A DNA stretch of 64,000 nt from the NCBI RefSeq assembly GCF_030818775.1, contig NZ_JAUTAU010000001.1, positions 2,360,001 through 2,424,000 of the forward strand, read 5' to 3'. Made by a program: the position numbers and the translations under genes. Of this stretch, positions 15,877 to 24,849 are shown piece by piece (the first letter of the stretch is position 1; every line of letters starts with the position of its first letter). The stretch is from Bacillus sp. SORGH_AS_0510. GTDB lineage: Bacteria > Bacillota > Bacilli > Bacillales > Cytobacillaceae. The notes under the pieces are model-generated. The model was given only the letters and a program-made list of their open reading frames with translations, did not search any database and was not told where the DNA came from.

Positions 15877-16854
15877 ATGAAATTCATTGAAAAAGAAATT
15901 ACGATTCAAAGTAAGATAGCTCTAAAGGGTACATTAACTATACCTGAAGTCCGTTCTGAAAAATGTCCGGCAATTTTAATATTAGCAGGGTCAGGAAAAT
16001 TAGATCGGAATGGAAAAGTAAATAATAAGTTAGATTTAAAACTGTACGGACAATTGGCTGAATTTCTAACGTCAATAGGCTATATTACTCTAAGGTATGA
16101 TAAACGGGGTGTGGCAGCTAGTGAAGGTAACTATTTAACAACAGGAGTATGGGACTTAGTCGAAGACGCACAAGCAGCTATCCGTTATTTAAAAAACCTT
16201 CCTGAAGTAGAATCTGGAAGTGTGATCCTTCTTGGTCACAGCGAAGGCAGTACAATTGGAACAGCTGTTGCGGCACGTGAAAATCTCGGGGGTTTAATTT
16301 TATTATCAGGTGCAGTTGAAAGAATAAGTGAAGCTCTAAAAAGACAACGGGATATTGCAGTGGAGGATATCAAAAATGCGAAAGGGTTTCAAGGGTTTTT
16401 ATTACGTTTGTTTAGGACACAAAACAAAGTGGAACCCCAAGCACAAAAATTTATAGAAAAGATCCTACACTCAACAGATGACGTGATGAAAGTAAACTTT
16501 GTTAAGACGAATGCCAAGTGGATGCGAGAACATTTTAATTATAATGTTAGAGAGGATTTGTCTAAGGTAACCTGTCCTGTTCTTGCTATTACGGGTTTAC
16601 GCGATGTTCAAGCAAATCCAGGGGTTCTGAAAGATTTGCCTCATTATGTTAAAGGAGATGCACAATATCATGTTATTGAAAACATGGGCCACTCCTGCAA
16701 GTTTATCACGTATACTTCTACTATGTTTACGATGAAAAAGGATATTGTGGCAGAAGGAAAGCTCCCCCTTCATCCAGAATTAAAGCAACATTTAGAAACA
16801 TGGCTCACAAATCATTTTGTAAACACTAATCCGAAACAGTCCTTATCCATTTAG
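15877..16854 (+). CDS. Alpha/beta hydrolase
   Basis: 325 aa. The nucleophile elbow GHSEGS places the catalytic serine at 122; the acid is probably D243 in GLRDVQAN, and the base H272 in NMGHSCK. An oxyanion loop LILAGSGKLDRNG follows strand 3. A lid region of about 80 residues (ISEALKRQRDIAVEDIKNAK onward) sits between strands 6 and 7. It resembles the S9/dienelactone-hydrolase-like group; substrate unknown. GGGGGA precedes the start. It is translated after the wHTH regulator with a 2-base gap, and is probably controlled by it. Confidence 0.83.
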   Translation: MKFIEKEITIQSKIALKGTLTIPEVRSEKCPAILILAGSGKLDRNGKVNNKLDLKLYGQLAEFLTSIGYITLRYDKRGVAASEGNYLTTGVWDLVEDAQAAIRYLKNLPEVESGSVILLGHSEGSTIGTAVAARENLGGLILLSGAVERISEALKRQRDIAVEDIKNAKGFQGFLLRLFRTQNKVEPQAQKFIEKILHSTDDVMKVNFVKTNAKWMREHFNYNVREDLSKVTCPVLAITGLRDVQANPGVLKDLPHYVKGDAQYHVIENMGHSCKFITYTSTMFTMKKDIVAEGKLPLHPELKQHLETWLTNHFVNTNPKQSLSI

Positions 16855-16871
16855 TAATAGAAAAGAAATAG

Positions 16872-16903
16872 ACTTGACTATCGAATAGATAGCCAAGTTT
16901 TTT
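16872..16903 (+). terminator. Terminator after the hydrolase gene
   Basis: ACTTGACTATC / GATAGCCAAGT with one mismatch, followed by T6. Confidence 0.8.
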
Positions 16904-17004
16904 ATGTAAAGAAAATGGTATATTCGTAGGTGTAATAATAATGGTCATTCCTATAAAATAATAGTTACTGTTTTAAAATTTATAATCAGGAGGGTAATAA
17001 GAAT

Positions 17005-18231
17005 TTGAGATTAAGAATTTTGCTAATATTGACTTTGCTAACCATATTCATTAGTCCGTTAACTACATCTGCAAATGAAGAAGGTGTAAAAAATGGTTGG
17101 TTTGAAGAGAATGGAAAACAGTACTATTATCAGAATAATCAATTGGTAAAAGGCTGGATTACTCTTGAAAACAATTGGTATTATTTTAATCAGACTGATG
17201 GAACACTTCATACAGGCTGGTTATACGATAATGGCAAATGGTATTTTATGAGAAATGATGGGGTTATGCAACGTGGATGGTTAAATATTGATAGAAAATG
17301 GTACTACCTTGAAAGCAGTGGGGCAATGAAAACTGGCTGGCTGTTTAACGAGGGGAAATGGTATTTCCTTGACCAAGATGGAAAAATGCATACGGGCTGG
17401 CTTTTTTCAGCAGGGAAGTGGTATTATCTTGCCGATAGTGGCTCCATGAAGCAGGGGTGGATACTAGATAACGGTAAGTGGTATTTTTTGAGTATACACG
17501 GAGATATGCAAAAGGGCTGGATTCTGCAGAATAATCATTGGTATTACCTAAATCAATTGGGAGCCATGCAAATAGGTTGGATTTTTATTGACAAATGGTA
17601 TTACTTTAATCAAAATGGTAGCTGGATTCCAAGCACTATTGCTGATCAGTTTACAAGTATTAAGGATAATAATCAGTTAATTCTCGTAACCACCTTAGGA
17701 TATTCTACTTATAATGCTAAGATACGAACCTTTGAAAAATTCGATAATAAGTGGTATGAAAAGCTTAATATCTCAGGGTATATTGGGAAAGAAGGCTTTG
17801 CTGCAACAATGAAAGAAGGGGCTAAAAAGTCTCCTCGAGGAAAATATACGATAGGAACAGCATTCGGACGTTATCCAAACCCTGGGACAAAACTACCCTA
17901 TCGGCAAATCACAAATGATGATGTGTGGGTAGATGATCCTGCATCTACTTTATATAATACTTGGCAAAAGGATTCAGAAAATCTTGGGCGTTGGTCAAGT
18001 GCGGAAAAAATGAATATTTCTGCCTATAATTACGGATTCGTCATTAATTACAATACAGTAGAAAGAATTCCAGGGGCGGGTTAAGCTATATTTTTCCACG
18101 TGGCTAATAACTATACACTAGGTTGTACTGGTACGGGACAAAATAGTGTTATTAACATCCTTAAATGGCTTGATCCGGGTAAACATCCAGTCATTATTCA
18201 ATCTCCTGAGAGCGAGATAGGTAATTATTAA
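17005..18231 (+). pseudogene. L,D-transpeptidase with cell-wall-binding repeats, interrupted by in-frame TAA
   Basis: The frame runs from a TTG at 17005 (AGGAGGG upstream) and is stopped by TAA at 18082-18084, but it continues open in the same frame to TAA at 18231. Residues 1-23 are a signal peptide. About nine 20-residue repeats of the type GWLYDNGKWYFMRNDGVMQR follow (choline/cell-wall-binding repeats, about 30-215). The rest is a YkuD-type transpeptidase domain: SPRGKYTIGTAFGRYPNPG before the stop and AIFFHVANNYTLGCTGTGQN after it. The catalytic Cys would be residue 374, beyond the stop. Related enzymes have GSAIF at the break, so a Ser codon such as TCA has probably become TAA. The upstream 359-residue product would lack the active site. 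Confidence 0.8.
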
Positions 18232-18267
18232 TGTCAAAATACTTTTTTAGCCACTTTATTAACAAGT

Positions 18268-18300
18268 AGAGTACTGGAAATCCAGTACTCTTTATATTTT
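18268..18300 (+). terminator. Terminator after the transpeptidase locus
   Basis: AGAGTACTGGA / TCCAGTACTCT stem followed by TTTATATTTT. Confidence 0.85.
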
Positions 18301-18403
18301 GTGAAAGTAATGAAAAATTTGTAGATATATAGTATAGTAGCATTGATAAAGGATAATAGATAATTGCTAGCAATGTGATAATAGTTTTATAGGAGTGGCT
18401 ATC

Positions 18404-18598
18404 ATGTCTGAAAACGAAAGAATACAATTGAATGTAAGAATTACCAAAGAAACCTCAGCAAAACTCGATGAAATTGTCGAGTACTATCAACAAGGCTTGA
18501 AGCTTGGCAGAATTTATAAAGGTGATGTGTTAACTGATATTATTGAGAAATCGTTTGAAGTGATGAATAAGCAGAAAAGGTCGTTTAAGAGATACTGA
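18404..18598 (+). CDS. Small ribbon-helix-helix-like protein (64 aa)
   Basis: ATG at 18404 has TAGGAG eight bases upstream; the in-frame GTG at 18395 is inside the RBS. The product begins MSENERIQLNVRITKETSAK, a short strand of alternating residues (IQLNVRI) followed by helix TKETSAKLDEIVEYYQQG and a second helical part ending KRSFKRY. Strand-helix-helix with a basic tail is the pattern of CopG/Arc-type DNA-binding proteins. That is inference; no specific family is recognised. It stands alone between terminators. Confidence 0.65.
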   Translation: MSENERIQLNVRITKETSAKLDEIVEYYQQGLKLGRIYKGDVLTDIIEKSFEVMNKQKRSFKRY

Positions 18599-18607
18599 TT
18601 CGAAACA

Positions 18608-18633
18608 AGGTCGAGAAATTCTCGGCTTTTTTA
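18608..18633 (+). terminator. Terminator after small RHH-like gene
   Basis: GGTCGAGAAATTCTCGGC stem-loop followed by T6. Confidence 0.8.
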
Positions 18634-18690
18634 AATAATTTAAATTGTTGTATATGTTTTATAAATTTATTAGAATATTTAGAAAAGAAT

Positions 18691-18749
18691 TTGAATATTT
18701 AAGTTTTAGGAGTATAATTAAACTCATAACATACTAACTGGTTAGTATG
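18691..18749 (+). promoter_or_regulatory. Promoter and TetR-type operator 1 of the acyl-CoA catabolic island
   Basis: TTGAAT (18691-18696), 16 bases, TATAAT (18713-18718) form a sigma-A promoter. CATACTAACTGGTTAGTATG (18730-18749) is a palindrome lying just past the predicted start point, so a bound repressor would block transcription. The same motif is found at 23215-23234. Confidence 0.75.
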
Positions 18750-18767
18750 AGGAAGGGAGTGGAGAGA

Positions 18768-19976
18768 TTGGATTTTTCCTATTCTCAAAAGGTAAAAGAC
18801 CTGCAAGAAAAGTTAACAGCATTCATGGAGGCGCATGTTTATCCTAATGAACGTGTGTATGAACAGCAATTAAATGAACAAGAGTCCCGTTGGAGTGCGG
18901 TTCCGCCAATTATGGAGGAGCTAAAGGAAAAGGCGAAAGCGGAAGGTCTTTGGAATTTATTTTTGCCGGAAAGTGAATATGGTGCGGGTCTTACTAACAT
19001 GGAATATGCCCCTCTCTGTGAGATAATGGGGCGCTCATTAATTGGACCAGAAGTATTTAATTGTAGTGCACCAGATACAGGGAATATGGAAGTTATTGTT
19101 CGGTATGGGAAAGAGCAGCATAAAGAACAATGGTTAAAGCCACTGCTAGCAGGGGAAATCAGGTCTTGCTTCTCCATGACTGAACCAGCGGTTGCCTCAT
19201 CGGATGCGACCAATATTGAAGCTATGATTGAAAGAGACGGCGATGAATACGTAATAAACGGACGGAAATGGTGGTCATCTGGCGCTGGTGATCCTCGCTG
19301 TAAAATTGCGATTGTAATGGGAAAAACCGATCCAAATGCCAACCGGCACGAACAACAATCTATGATTCTAGTTCCTCTTGATACCCCCGGTGTAAAAATT
19401 GAACGTATGTTGCCAGTGTTTGGGTATGATCATGCCCCACATGGACACGGGGAGATTACCTATGACAATGTAAGAGTTCCGGTTGATAATATTCTATGGG
19501 GAGAGGGAAAGGGGTTTGCAATTGCTCAAGGTAGGCTGGGACCTGGAAGAATCCACCACTGTATGAGATTAATCGGGGCTGCAGAGCGGGCACTTGAGGA
19601 ATTATGTAAGCGCGTTCAAGTTCGTACGGCTTTTGGAAAGCCACTTTCTCGACAAGGAGTGATTGGGGAGTGGATTGCTGATTCTAGGATTGAAATTGAA
19701 CAAGCTAGATTGCTTACCTTAAAAGCTGCTTACATGATGGATACTGTGGGTAATAAAGAAGCAAAAACTGAAATTGCCATGATTAAGGTGGTTGCACCAT
19801 CCATGGCCTTGCGTGTCATTGACCGAGCCATTCAAGCATTAGGTGCAGCAGGGGTTTCTAACGATTTTACCTTGGCAGCTCAATGGGCGAATGCAAGGAC
19901 ATTGAGGTTAGCTGATGGTCCAGATGAAGTCCATCGCGCCCAGCTTGCAAGGCTCGAATTAAGAAAATATCAGTAA
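18768..19976 (+). CDS. Acyl-CoA dehydrogenase, ACAD11-like subtype
   Basis: 402 aa from TTG at 18768 (GGGAGTGGAG upstream); an in-frame ATG at 18747 lies within the operator. FAD-dependent acyl-CoA dehydrogenase fold: N-terminal helical domain, middle beta domain with [20 protein letters not shown] and [20 protein letters not shown], and C-terminal helical domain with [32 protein letters not shown] and [14 protein letters not shown]. These blocks ([36 protein letters not shown]) are those of mammalian ACAD11 and bacterial relatives, which act on 4-phosphorylated acyl-CoAs rather than simple fatty acyl-CoAs. First gene of the island; a matching kinase gene lies at 23735. Confidence 0.88.
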   Translation: MDFSYSQKVKDLQEKLTAFMEAHVYPNERVYEQQLNEQESRWSAVPPIMEELKEKAKAEGLWNLFLPESEYGAGLTNMEYAPLCEIMGRSLIGPEVFNCSAPDTGNMEVIVRYGKEQHKEQWLKPLLAGEIRSCFSMTEPAVASSDATNIEAMIERDGDEYVINGRKWWSSGAGDPRCKIAIVMGKTDPNANRHEQQSMILVPLDTPGVKIERMLPVFGYDHAPHGHGEITYDNVRVPVDNILWGEGKGFAIAQGRLGPGRIHHCMRLIGAAERALEELCKRVQVRTAFGKPLSRQGVIGEWIADSRIEIEQARLLTLKAAYMMDTVGNKEAKTEIAMIKVVAPSMALRVIDRAIQALGAAGVSNDFTLAAQWANARTLRLADGPDEVHRAQLARLELRKYQ

Positions 19977-20028
19977 ACATAATATAATTTTATTCTATGA
20001 ACATAGAAAGTGAAAAGGGCTGGTACGT

Positions 20029-20781
20029 ATGAGATTAAATAATAAGATTGCTATCGTTACTGGCGGCGGAGGCGGGATCGGACGTGCATCCGCCGTCCGT
20101 TTTGCTAAAGAGGGTGCTAGGGTTACGGTAGCTGATATTGATCCAATTATTGGGGAAGAGACTGTAAACCTTATAAAAAAGGAAGGCGGAGAGGCTATTT
20201 TTGTTCAAACGGACGTGGCCGAACCGGAACAAATCAAACAATTAATTCAAATCACATCTAATACATTCGGTAGCTTACATATTATGTTCAACAATGCAGG
20301 TATTGGAAATTCCGAGGTTAGAAGTGTGGATCTTTCTGAAGATGAATGGGATCGAGTAGTCGATATTAACTTAAAGGGTGTGTTCCTTGGAATTAAATAT
20401 GCAGTTCCAGAAATATCAAAATCAGGTGGAGGAGCCATTATTAATACCTCTAGTTTACTTGGGCTTAAGGGCCAAAAATATATGTCAGCCTATAATGCAT
20501 CTAAAGCAGGTGTAGTGGTTTTGACACAAAATGCTGCATTGGAGTATGGGAAACATAATATTAGGGTAAATGCAATCGCCCCGGGTGTGATTGATACAAA
20601 AATAATCGAAGGCTGGAGACAGAATGAGCGAAAGTGGCCGATCATCTCTCGTGCAAACGCGCTTGGAAGAATTGGTACTCCAGATGAGGTAGCCAATGCG
20701 GTTTTATTTTTAGCATCAGATGAGGCCTCTTTTATTACTGGATCCACACTTTCAGTTGATGGTGGCGGTCTTACCTTTTAG
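20029..20781 (+). CDS. Short-chain dehydrogenase/reductase (FabG-like)
   Basis: 250 aa. The Rossmann NAD(P) motif is TGGGGGIGRASA near residue 12; D37 in VADIDP at the end of strand 2 favours NAD(H). NNAGIG and the catalytic set S-Y-K (NTSSLLG, then YNASKAG) are present, and the family end SFITGSTLSVDGGGLTF is complete. It probably oxidises a 3-hydroxyacyl intermediate or another alcohol of the pathway. Located 52 bases after the dehydrogenase gene, in the same transcript. Confidence 0.88.
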   Translation: MRLNNKIAIVTGGGGGIGRASAVRFAKEGARVTVADIDPIIGEETVNLIKKEGGEAIFVQTDVAEPEQIKQLIQITSNTFGSLHIMFNNAGIGNSEVRSVDLSEDEWDRVVDINLKGVFLGIKYAVPEISKSGGGAIINTSSLLGLKGQKYMSAYNASKAGVVVLTQNAALEYGKHNIRVNAIAPGVIDTKIIEGWRQNERKWPIISRANALGRIGTPDEVANAVLFLASDEASFITGSTLSVDGGGLTF

Positions 20782-20857
20782 TTTGTTAGTTTTATGCAAT
20801 ATGTAAGTTTAATCAGGTAATTCAACTAGGATAATAAAATTTAATGGAGGAGAAGGA

Positions 20858-22471
20858 ATGAAAGAAAACAAAGCTTGGTTTGCGCATTATCCTGAAACGA
20901 TAGAAAAACATGTTATCATTCCCAATAAACCTTTGGGACATATTCTTCAAGAAACAGCCTCCAAATTCCCAAAACATAATGCTCTATCCTTTTATGGGAA
21001 AAAGTTTACGTATGGTCAACTATATTCATTAACCCGCGCCTTCACTTCGGCACTCCAACAAAATCAAGTTCAAAAAGGCGATCGGGTGGCTATTATGCTT
21101 CCAAACTGCCCGCAATATGTCATCGCCTATTATGGAATTCTTAATACTGGGGCAATTGTTACCCAAATAAACCCTATGTCAGTAGAACGTGAGCTTGAAT
21201 ATATCCTGAACGATTCAGGAACAGAAACGATTGTAGTTCTTGATGCCTTGTACTCAAGAGTAAAAAGTGTTCAGTCAATAACAAGATTGAAAAATATTAT
21301 TGTGGTTAGTTTACAGCCTTCAGCGAATACTTTTACACCAGATAGGAGCTTTGAACAATTCCTAACGGAAGGGAATGGAAATATCGTTCCCGTTGAATTT
21401 GAATCGGATCATGATGTAGCTGTCCTCCAATATACTGGAGGTACCACAGGACGCTCCAAAGGTGCTATGCTGACACATAAAAATGTGCTAGCAAATGTAA
21501 TCCAATGTTATGAATTTTTTAAACATGAAATGGTATTAGGAAAAGAAAGGTGTTTAACCGTTATTCCTCTCTTTCATGTTTTTGGAATGAGTTCTTGTAT
21601 GAATCTTTCCATTTATATAGCAGCGGAATCAATCATGCTTCCGCGTTTTGATTTAGAAGAAGTACTAAATACGATAAAAAATGAACAGCCTACTATGTTC
21701 CCAGGTGTACCAACTATGTATGTGGCGATAACAAGCCACCCTAGGGCAGAGGAATATGGCATTGATAGTATTCGAACATGTAACAGCGGAAGTGCACCTA
21801 TGCCAGTTGAACTTCTTCGTAGTTTTGAAAGAAAAACAGGTTCAAAGATTTTAGAGGGTTATGGTCTGTCAGAGGCTTCACCAACCACACATTGTAATCC
21901 TCCTTTTGCAGAGAGAAAACCCGGTAGTGTAGGAATTGGTATGCCTTCCACAGAGTATAAAATTGTTGATTTAGCCACTGGCACTGAAGAGGTACCTGTG
22001 GGGGACCTAGGTGAAGTTATAATTAAAGGTCCTCAAATTATGAAAGGATATTGGAATATGCCAGAAGAAACCGCAAATACACTACGAAATGGTTGGCTGT
22101 ATACGGGAGATATTGCCAAGGTAGATGAAGATGGTTATCTATATATTGTCGACAGAAAAAAAGACATGATTATTGCCAGTGGCTACAATATTTATCCTCG
22201 AGACATTGAAGAGGTATTGTACGAACATCCAGCAGTTCAAGAGGCTGTATGTATAGGTGTTCCTGACGCATACAGGGGAGAGGATGTAAAAGCAGTGATC
22301 GTTCTAAAGGCAGGTAAATCCTCTTCTGAAGCGGAAATAATACATTATTGCAGGGAAAATCTTGCTACGTATAAGGTCCCTCGTATAGTTGAATTTCGCG
22401 ATCAGTTACCAAAAACTGGTGTAGGTAAAATCCTTCGCCGAGCTCTGAGAGAAGAAGTGAAAAAGATATAA
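20858..22471 (+). CDS. Acyl-CoA ligase (AMP-forming)
   Basis: 537 aa, ATG with GGAGGAGAAGG upstream. ANL superfamily motifs in order: YTGGTTGRSKGAMLTH (phosphate-binding loop), IPLFHVFGMS, GYGLSEASP (adenine/acid pocket), GWLYTGDIAKVDEDGYLYIV (ribose-binding Asp and hinge), RKKDMIIASGYNIYPRDIEE, and the C-terminal catalytic lysine in PKTGVGKILRRAL. It activates a carboxylic acid to its CoA thioester through an acyl-adenylate. The chain length cannot be read; context suggests a fatty or hydroxy acid. Third gene of the island. Confidence 0.88.
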   Translation: MKENKAWFAHYPETIEKHVIIPNKPLGHILQETASKFPKHNALSFYGKKFTYGQLYSLTRAFTSALQQNQVQKGDRVAIMLPNCPQYVIAYYGILNTGAIVTQINPMSVERELEYILNDSGTETIVVLDALYSRVKSVQSITRLKNIIVVSLQPSANTFTPDRSFEQFLTEGNGNIVPVEFESDHDVAVLQYTGGTTGRSKGAMLTHKNVLANVIQCYEFFKHEMVLGKERCLTVIPLFHVFGMSSCMNLSIYIAAESIMLPRFDLEEVLNTIKNEQPTMFPGVPTMYVAITSHPRAEEYGIDSIRTCNSGSAPMPVELLRSFERKTGSKILEGYGLSEASPTTHCNPPFAERKPGSVGIGMPSTEYKIVDLATGTEEVPVGDLGEVIIKGPQIMKGYWNMPEETANTLRNGWLYTGDIAKVDEDGYLYIVDRKKDMIIASGYNIYPRDIEEVLYEHPAVQEAVCIGVPDAYRGEDVKAVIVLKAGKSSSEAEIIHYCRENLATYKVPRIVEFRDQLPKTGVGKILRRALREEVKKI

Positions 22472-22588
22472 ATATTTTCATGAATGAATGATAAGTAAAA
22501 ACAAATATTTATTCATTCTATAAAGGAGCGAATGATAGTATGGTATAATTTCAATTAGACATTTTTTACAGATTGCGGGGACAGAAAG

Positions 22589-23155
22589 GTGAAAGAGAAA
22601 ATCACAGGACAAAGCATCCAGTTGTTTGAAAAGAAAGGTTTTAGTGAAACCTCAATACAGGATATCGTTGATTCTCTTGGTGTGACAAAGGGGACATTTT
22701 ACTATTACTTTTCAAGTAAAGAGGAACTGCTCATGGATATCCATCTTGGGTATATAAATGAGCTGCTTGTCCATCAGGAACAAATTTTGAGTGATACATC
22801 AAAAAACTGTAAACAGAAATTATATGAGATAGTGCATATGCTTATTACAAATATCGAACGGCAAGGTGCGGCTGCAAAGATCTTCTTTAGGGAAATGAAA
22901 AATTTAAGTTCAGAGCGCCTGGCCTTGATTGTTCCCAAACGGGATCAATTTCGTTTGAATATTGAAGCACTAATTAAAGATGGAATAGCTAAAAGGGAGT
23001 TTCGACAGGATTTAAATGCGTCTATTGTGACCATGGGGATACTTGGAATTACCAATTGGAGCTACCAATGGTTTAATCCAAACGGGAAAGTCTCAGACCA
23101 AGAAGTCGCAGAGATTTTTGTCGAAATGATTTTAAAGGGAATTCAAGAAAATTGA
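22589..23155 (+). CDS. TetR family repressor of the island
   Basis: 188 aa, GTG start. The N-terminal HTH is TetR-typical: LFEKKGFSETSIQDIVDSLG, VTKGTFYYYFSSKEELLMDI. The C-terminal ligand domain includes AAKIFFREMKNLSSERL, like the FadR/TetR_C group regulating fatty-acid degradation in Bacillus. An own promoter is likely (TATAAT at about 22543-22548). The gene sits inside the island, flanked by two copies of an ATACYAACYGGTTAGTAT palindrome (18730 and 23215), so it is the obvious candidate to bind them, with an acyl-CoA as probable inducer (inference). Confidence 0.85.
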   Translation: MKEKITGQSIQLFEKKGFSETSIQDIVDSLGVTKGTFYYYFSSKEELLMDIHLGYINELLVHQEQILSDTSKNCKQKLYEIVHMLITNIERQGAAAKIFFREMKNLSSERLALIVPKRDQFRLNIEALIKDGIAKREFRQDLNASIVTMGILGITNWSYQWFNPNGKVSDQEVAEIFVEMILKGIQEN

Positions 23156-23167
23156 AGAAAAGATTGA

Positions 23168-23204
23168 TAGAGGGTAATCTTGCTAAAAGAACCCCTCTTT
23201 TTTA
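23168..23204 (+). terminator. Terminator after the TetR gene
   Basis: AGAGGGT / ACCCCTCT stem with a 13-nt loop, then T6. It separates the first block of the island from the second. Confidence 0.7.
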
Positions 23205-23214
23205 GAAATCTTTG

Positions 23215-23234
23215 AATACCAACCGGTTAGTATT
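23215..23234. promoter_or_regulatory. TetR-type operator 2
   Basis: AATACCAACCGGTTAGTATT is palindromic and differs from operator 1 at only two internal positions of the 18-bp core. It lies 45 bases before the thioesterase gene that opens the second block. TTGAAT overlaps its left edge. Confidence 0.7.
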
Positions 23235-23278
23235 AAGCGTATTTTTATTGACAAGTAAGTGAGGTGAAAAGGATCATC

Positions 23279-23680
23279 ATGCATCAAATTATGGTTAATG
23301 TAAGATTTGGAGAGACGGATGCCCTAGGACATATAAACAATACAAGTTATTTTATTTACTTGGAGGAAGCACGAATCCGTTTCATTGAATCTTTAGGTTA
23401 TAAAATGGATGTTGGTAATTGGAATTTTATTCTTGCATCAACTAAATGTGACTTTATCAGTCAAGGATATTTTGATCAATCCTTAGTAATTAGAACGTTT
23501 GTTTCAAAAATTGGGAACAAAAGTTTTCAATTAGAACATGATATTATCTGTTCAAAAACTAACCAACTAATAGCTAAGGGAAATGCAATAATGGTCTACT
23601 ATGACTTTGAAAAACAAAAAAGTCAACACCTCCCCGACTTTTTAAAAAACGAACTTAAAAGCTATTTCGTTCACTCTTAA
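23279..23680 (+). CDS. Acyl-CoA thioesterase, 4HBT hotdog family
   Basis: 133 aa from ATG at 23279 (AAAAGG six bases upstream). Single hotdog fold: strand VNVRFGETDALGHINNTSYF carries the conserved D and the (G)H(I/V)N motif of 4-hydroxybenzoyl-CoA thioesterase relatives, followed by the helix FIYLEEARIRFIESLGY and strands including DFISQGYFDQSLVIRTFVSK and SFQLEHDIICSKTNQLIAKG. Hydrolyses an acyl-CoA, possibly to recycle CoA from dead-end intermediates. First gene of the second block, directly behind operator 2. Confidence 0.82.
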   Translation: MHQIMVNVRFGETDALGHINNTSYFIYLEEARIRFIESLGYKMDVGNWNFILASTKCDFISQGYFDQSLVIRTFVSKIGNKSFQLEHDIICSKTNQLIAKGNAIMVYYDFEKQKSQHLPDFLKNELKSYFVHS

Positions 23681-23734
23681 AGGCTTCATATGTAATAAAG
23701 AGACGGAATTTTCAGAAATGAAAGGAGGAATCCT

Positions 23735-24811
23735 ATGACGCGCCAAATGAATAAGGACATAATTCCTGTCCGAAAAGGAGAAGAATTGAATCTTTTTGCA
23801 TTAGAAAAGTTCTTACATGAAACGTTTGTTGGTCTACCAGCTAGTCGGCTTGAGATTTTACAATTTTCAGCTGGGCATTCGAACTTAACCTATCAATTAA
23901 AAATGGGTGATTGGGAAGCAGTCTTACGACGTCCTCCGCTAGGACCTGTTGCACCGAAAGCACATGATATGGAGCGAGAATTTAAAATACTATCCGAGTT
24001 AAGTCCGATTTTTTCAGTTGCTCCAAAGCCGTATTTATTCTCCAATAATCATGAAATTGTGGGAAGTCCATTTTTCCTTATGGAAAGAAAAAATGGAGTG
24101 GTAATTGACAGCTCATTCCCAGATGGAGTAAAGGTGACAAAGGAACTTTGTCAACACCTTTCTGAAGTAATGGTTGATAAACTAGTAAAACTACATGATA
24201 TCGACTATAAACAAACGAGCCTATCATTAATTAGTAAGCCTGAGGGTTTTATTGAAAGACAGGTGCATGGTTGGATTGGCAGGTATGAAAGGGCGAAAAC
24301 AGATGATATAGCTGTTGTTGATTCCTTGAAGAAATGGTTGGTAGATCACATTCCAAAAGAGCATGAAGCGACGGTTATTCACTATGATTATAAGTTCAAT
24401 AATGCCATGTTTAATGCGCAGCTAACAGAAATGGTCGGTTTGTTTGATTGGGAAATGACCACAGTTGGCGATCCGCTCGCAGATCTTGGAGTTGCCATGA
24501 GTTATTGGAATCAAAGTGATGATTCCGACTTGCTAATCAAAGGATTAGGACGAGAGCCTGTCACTGCTGTTTATGACGGCTTTTTCACAAGAGATCAATT
24601 CATTGAGCTGTATGCTAAGAAAAGCGGACGTGATATTTCCAATTTTAATTTTTATTTGACATTTGCTTATTTTAAACTGGCTGTCATCGGTCAACAAATC
24701 TATTATCGCTTCAAGAAGGGCCAGACACACGATATTCGGTTTGCCAACTTTAACCACTTTGTAAAGAATCTTATTCTACACGCTGCACATGTGGCTGAAG
24801 GTAAACTTTAA
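23735..24811 (+). CDS. APH-like phosphotransferase, candidate 4-hydroxyacyl-CoA kinase
   Basis: 358 aa, ATG with AAAGGAGGAATCC upstream. Aminoglycoside-phosphotransferase fold: nucleotide-binding N-lobe with SAGHSNLTYQL and the lysine/arginine strand WEAVLRRPP, then the Brenner loop HYDYKFNN (D218 catalytic, N223 metal) and the metal motif DWEMTTVGDPLADLG (D238). This is the form of the domain fused to acyl-CoA dehydrogenase in ACAD10/11 and of LvaA-type 4-hydroxyvaleryl-CoA kinases. The ACAD11-like partner is encoded separately at 18768 in the same island. Drug resistance is an unlikely alternative because of this context. Confidence 0.82.
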   Translation: MTRQMNKDIIPVRKGEELNLFALEKFLHETFVGLPASRLEILQFSAGHSNLTYQLKMGDWEAVLRRPPLGPVAPKAHDMEREFKILSELSPIFSVAPKPYLFSNNHEIVGSPFFLMERKNGVVIDSSFPDGVKVTKELCQHLSEVMVDKLVKLHDIDYKQTSLSLISKPEGFIERQVHGWIGRYERAKTDDIAVVDSLKKWLVDHIPKEHEATVIHYDYKFNNAMFNAQLTEMVGLFDWEMTTVGDPLADLGVAMSYWNQSDDSDLLIKGLGREPVTAVYDGFFTRDQFIELYAKKSGRDISNFNFYLTFAYFKLAVIGQQIYYRFKKGQTHDIRFANFNHFVKNLILHAAHVAEGKL

Positions 24812-24849
24812 TCGGTTGCTCGTCTCAAGTTAATCATTGGGAGGTGGGA

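Noticed and set aside
23735..24811. Aminoglycoside resistance gene because of the APH fold
   Set aside because: The DWEMTTVGDPLADLG segment and the acyl-CoA gene context fit the ACAD10/11-type kinase branch instead.
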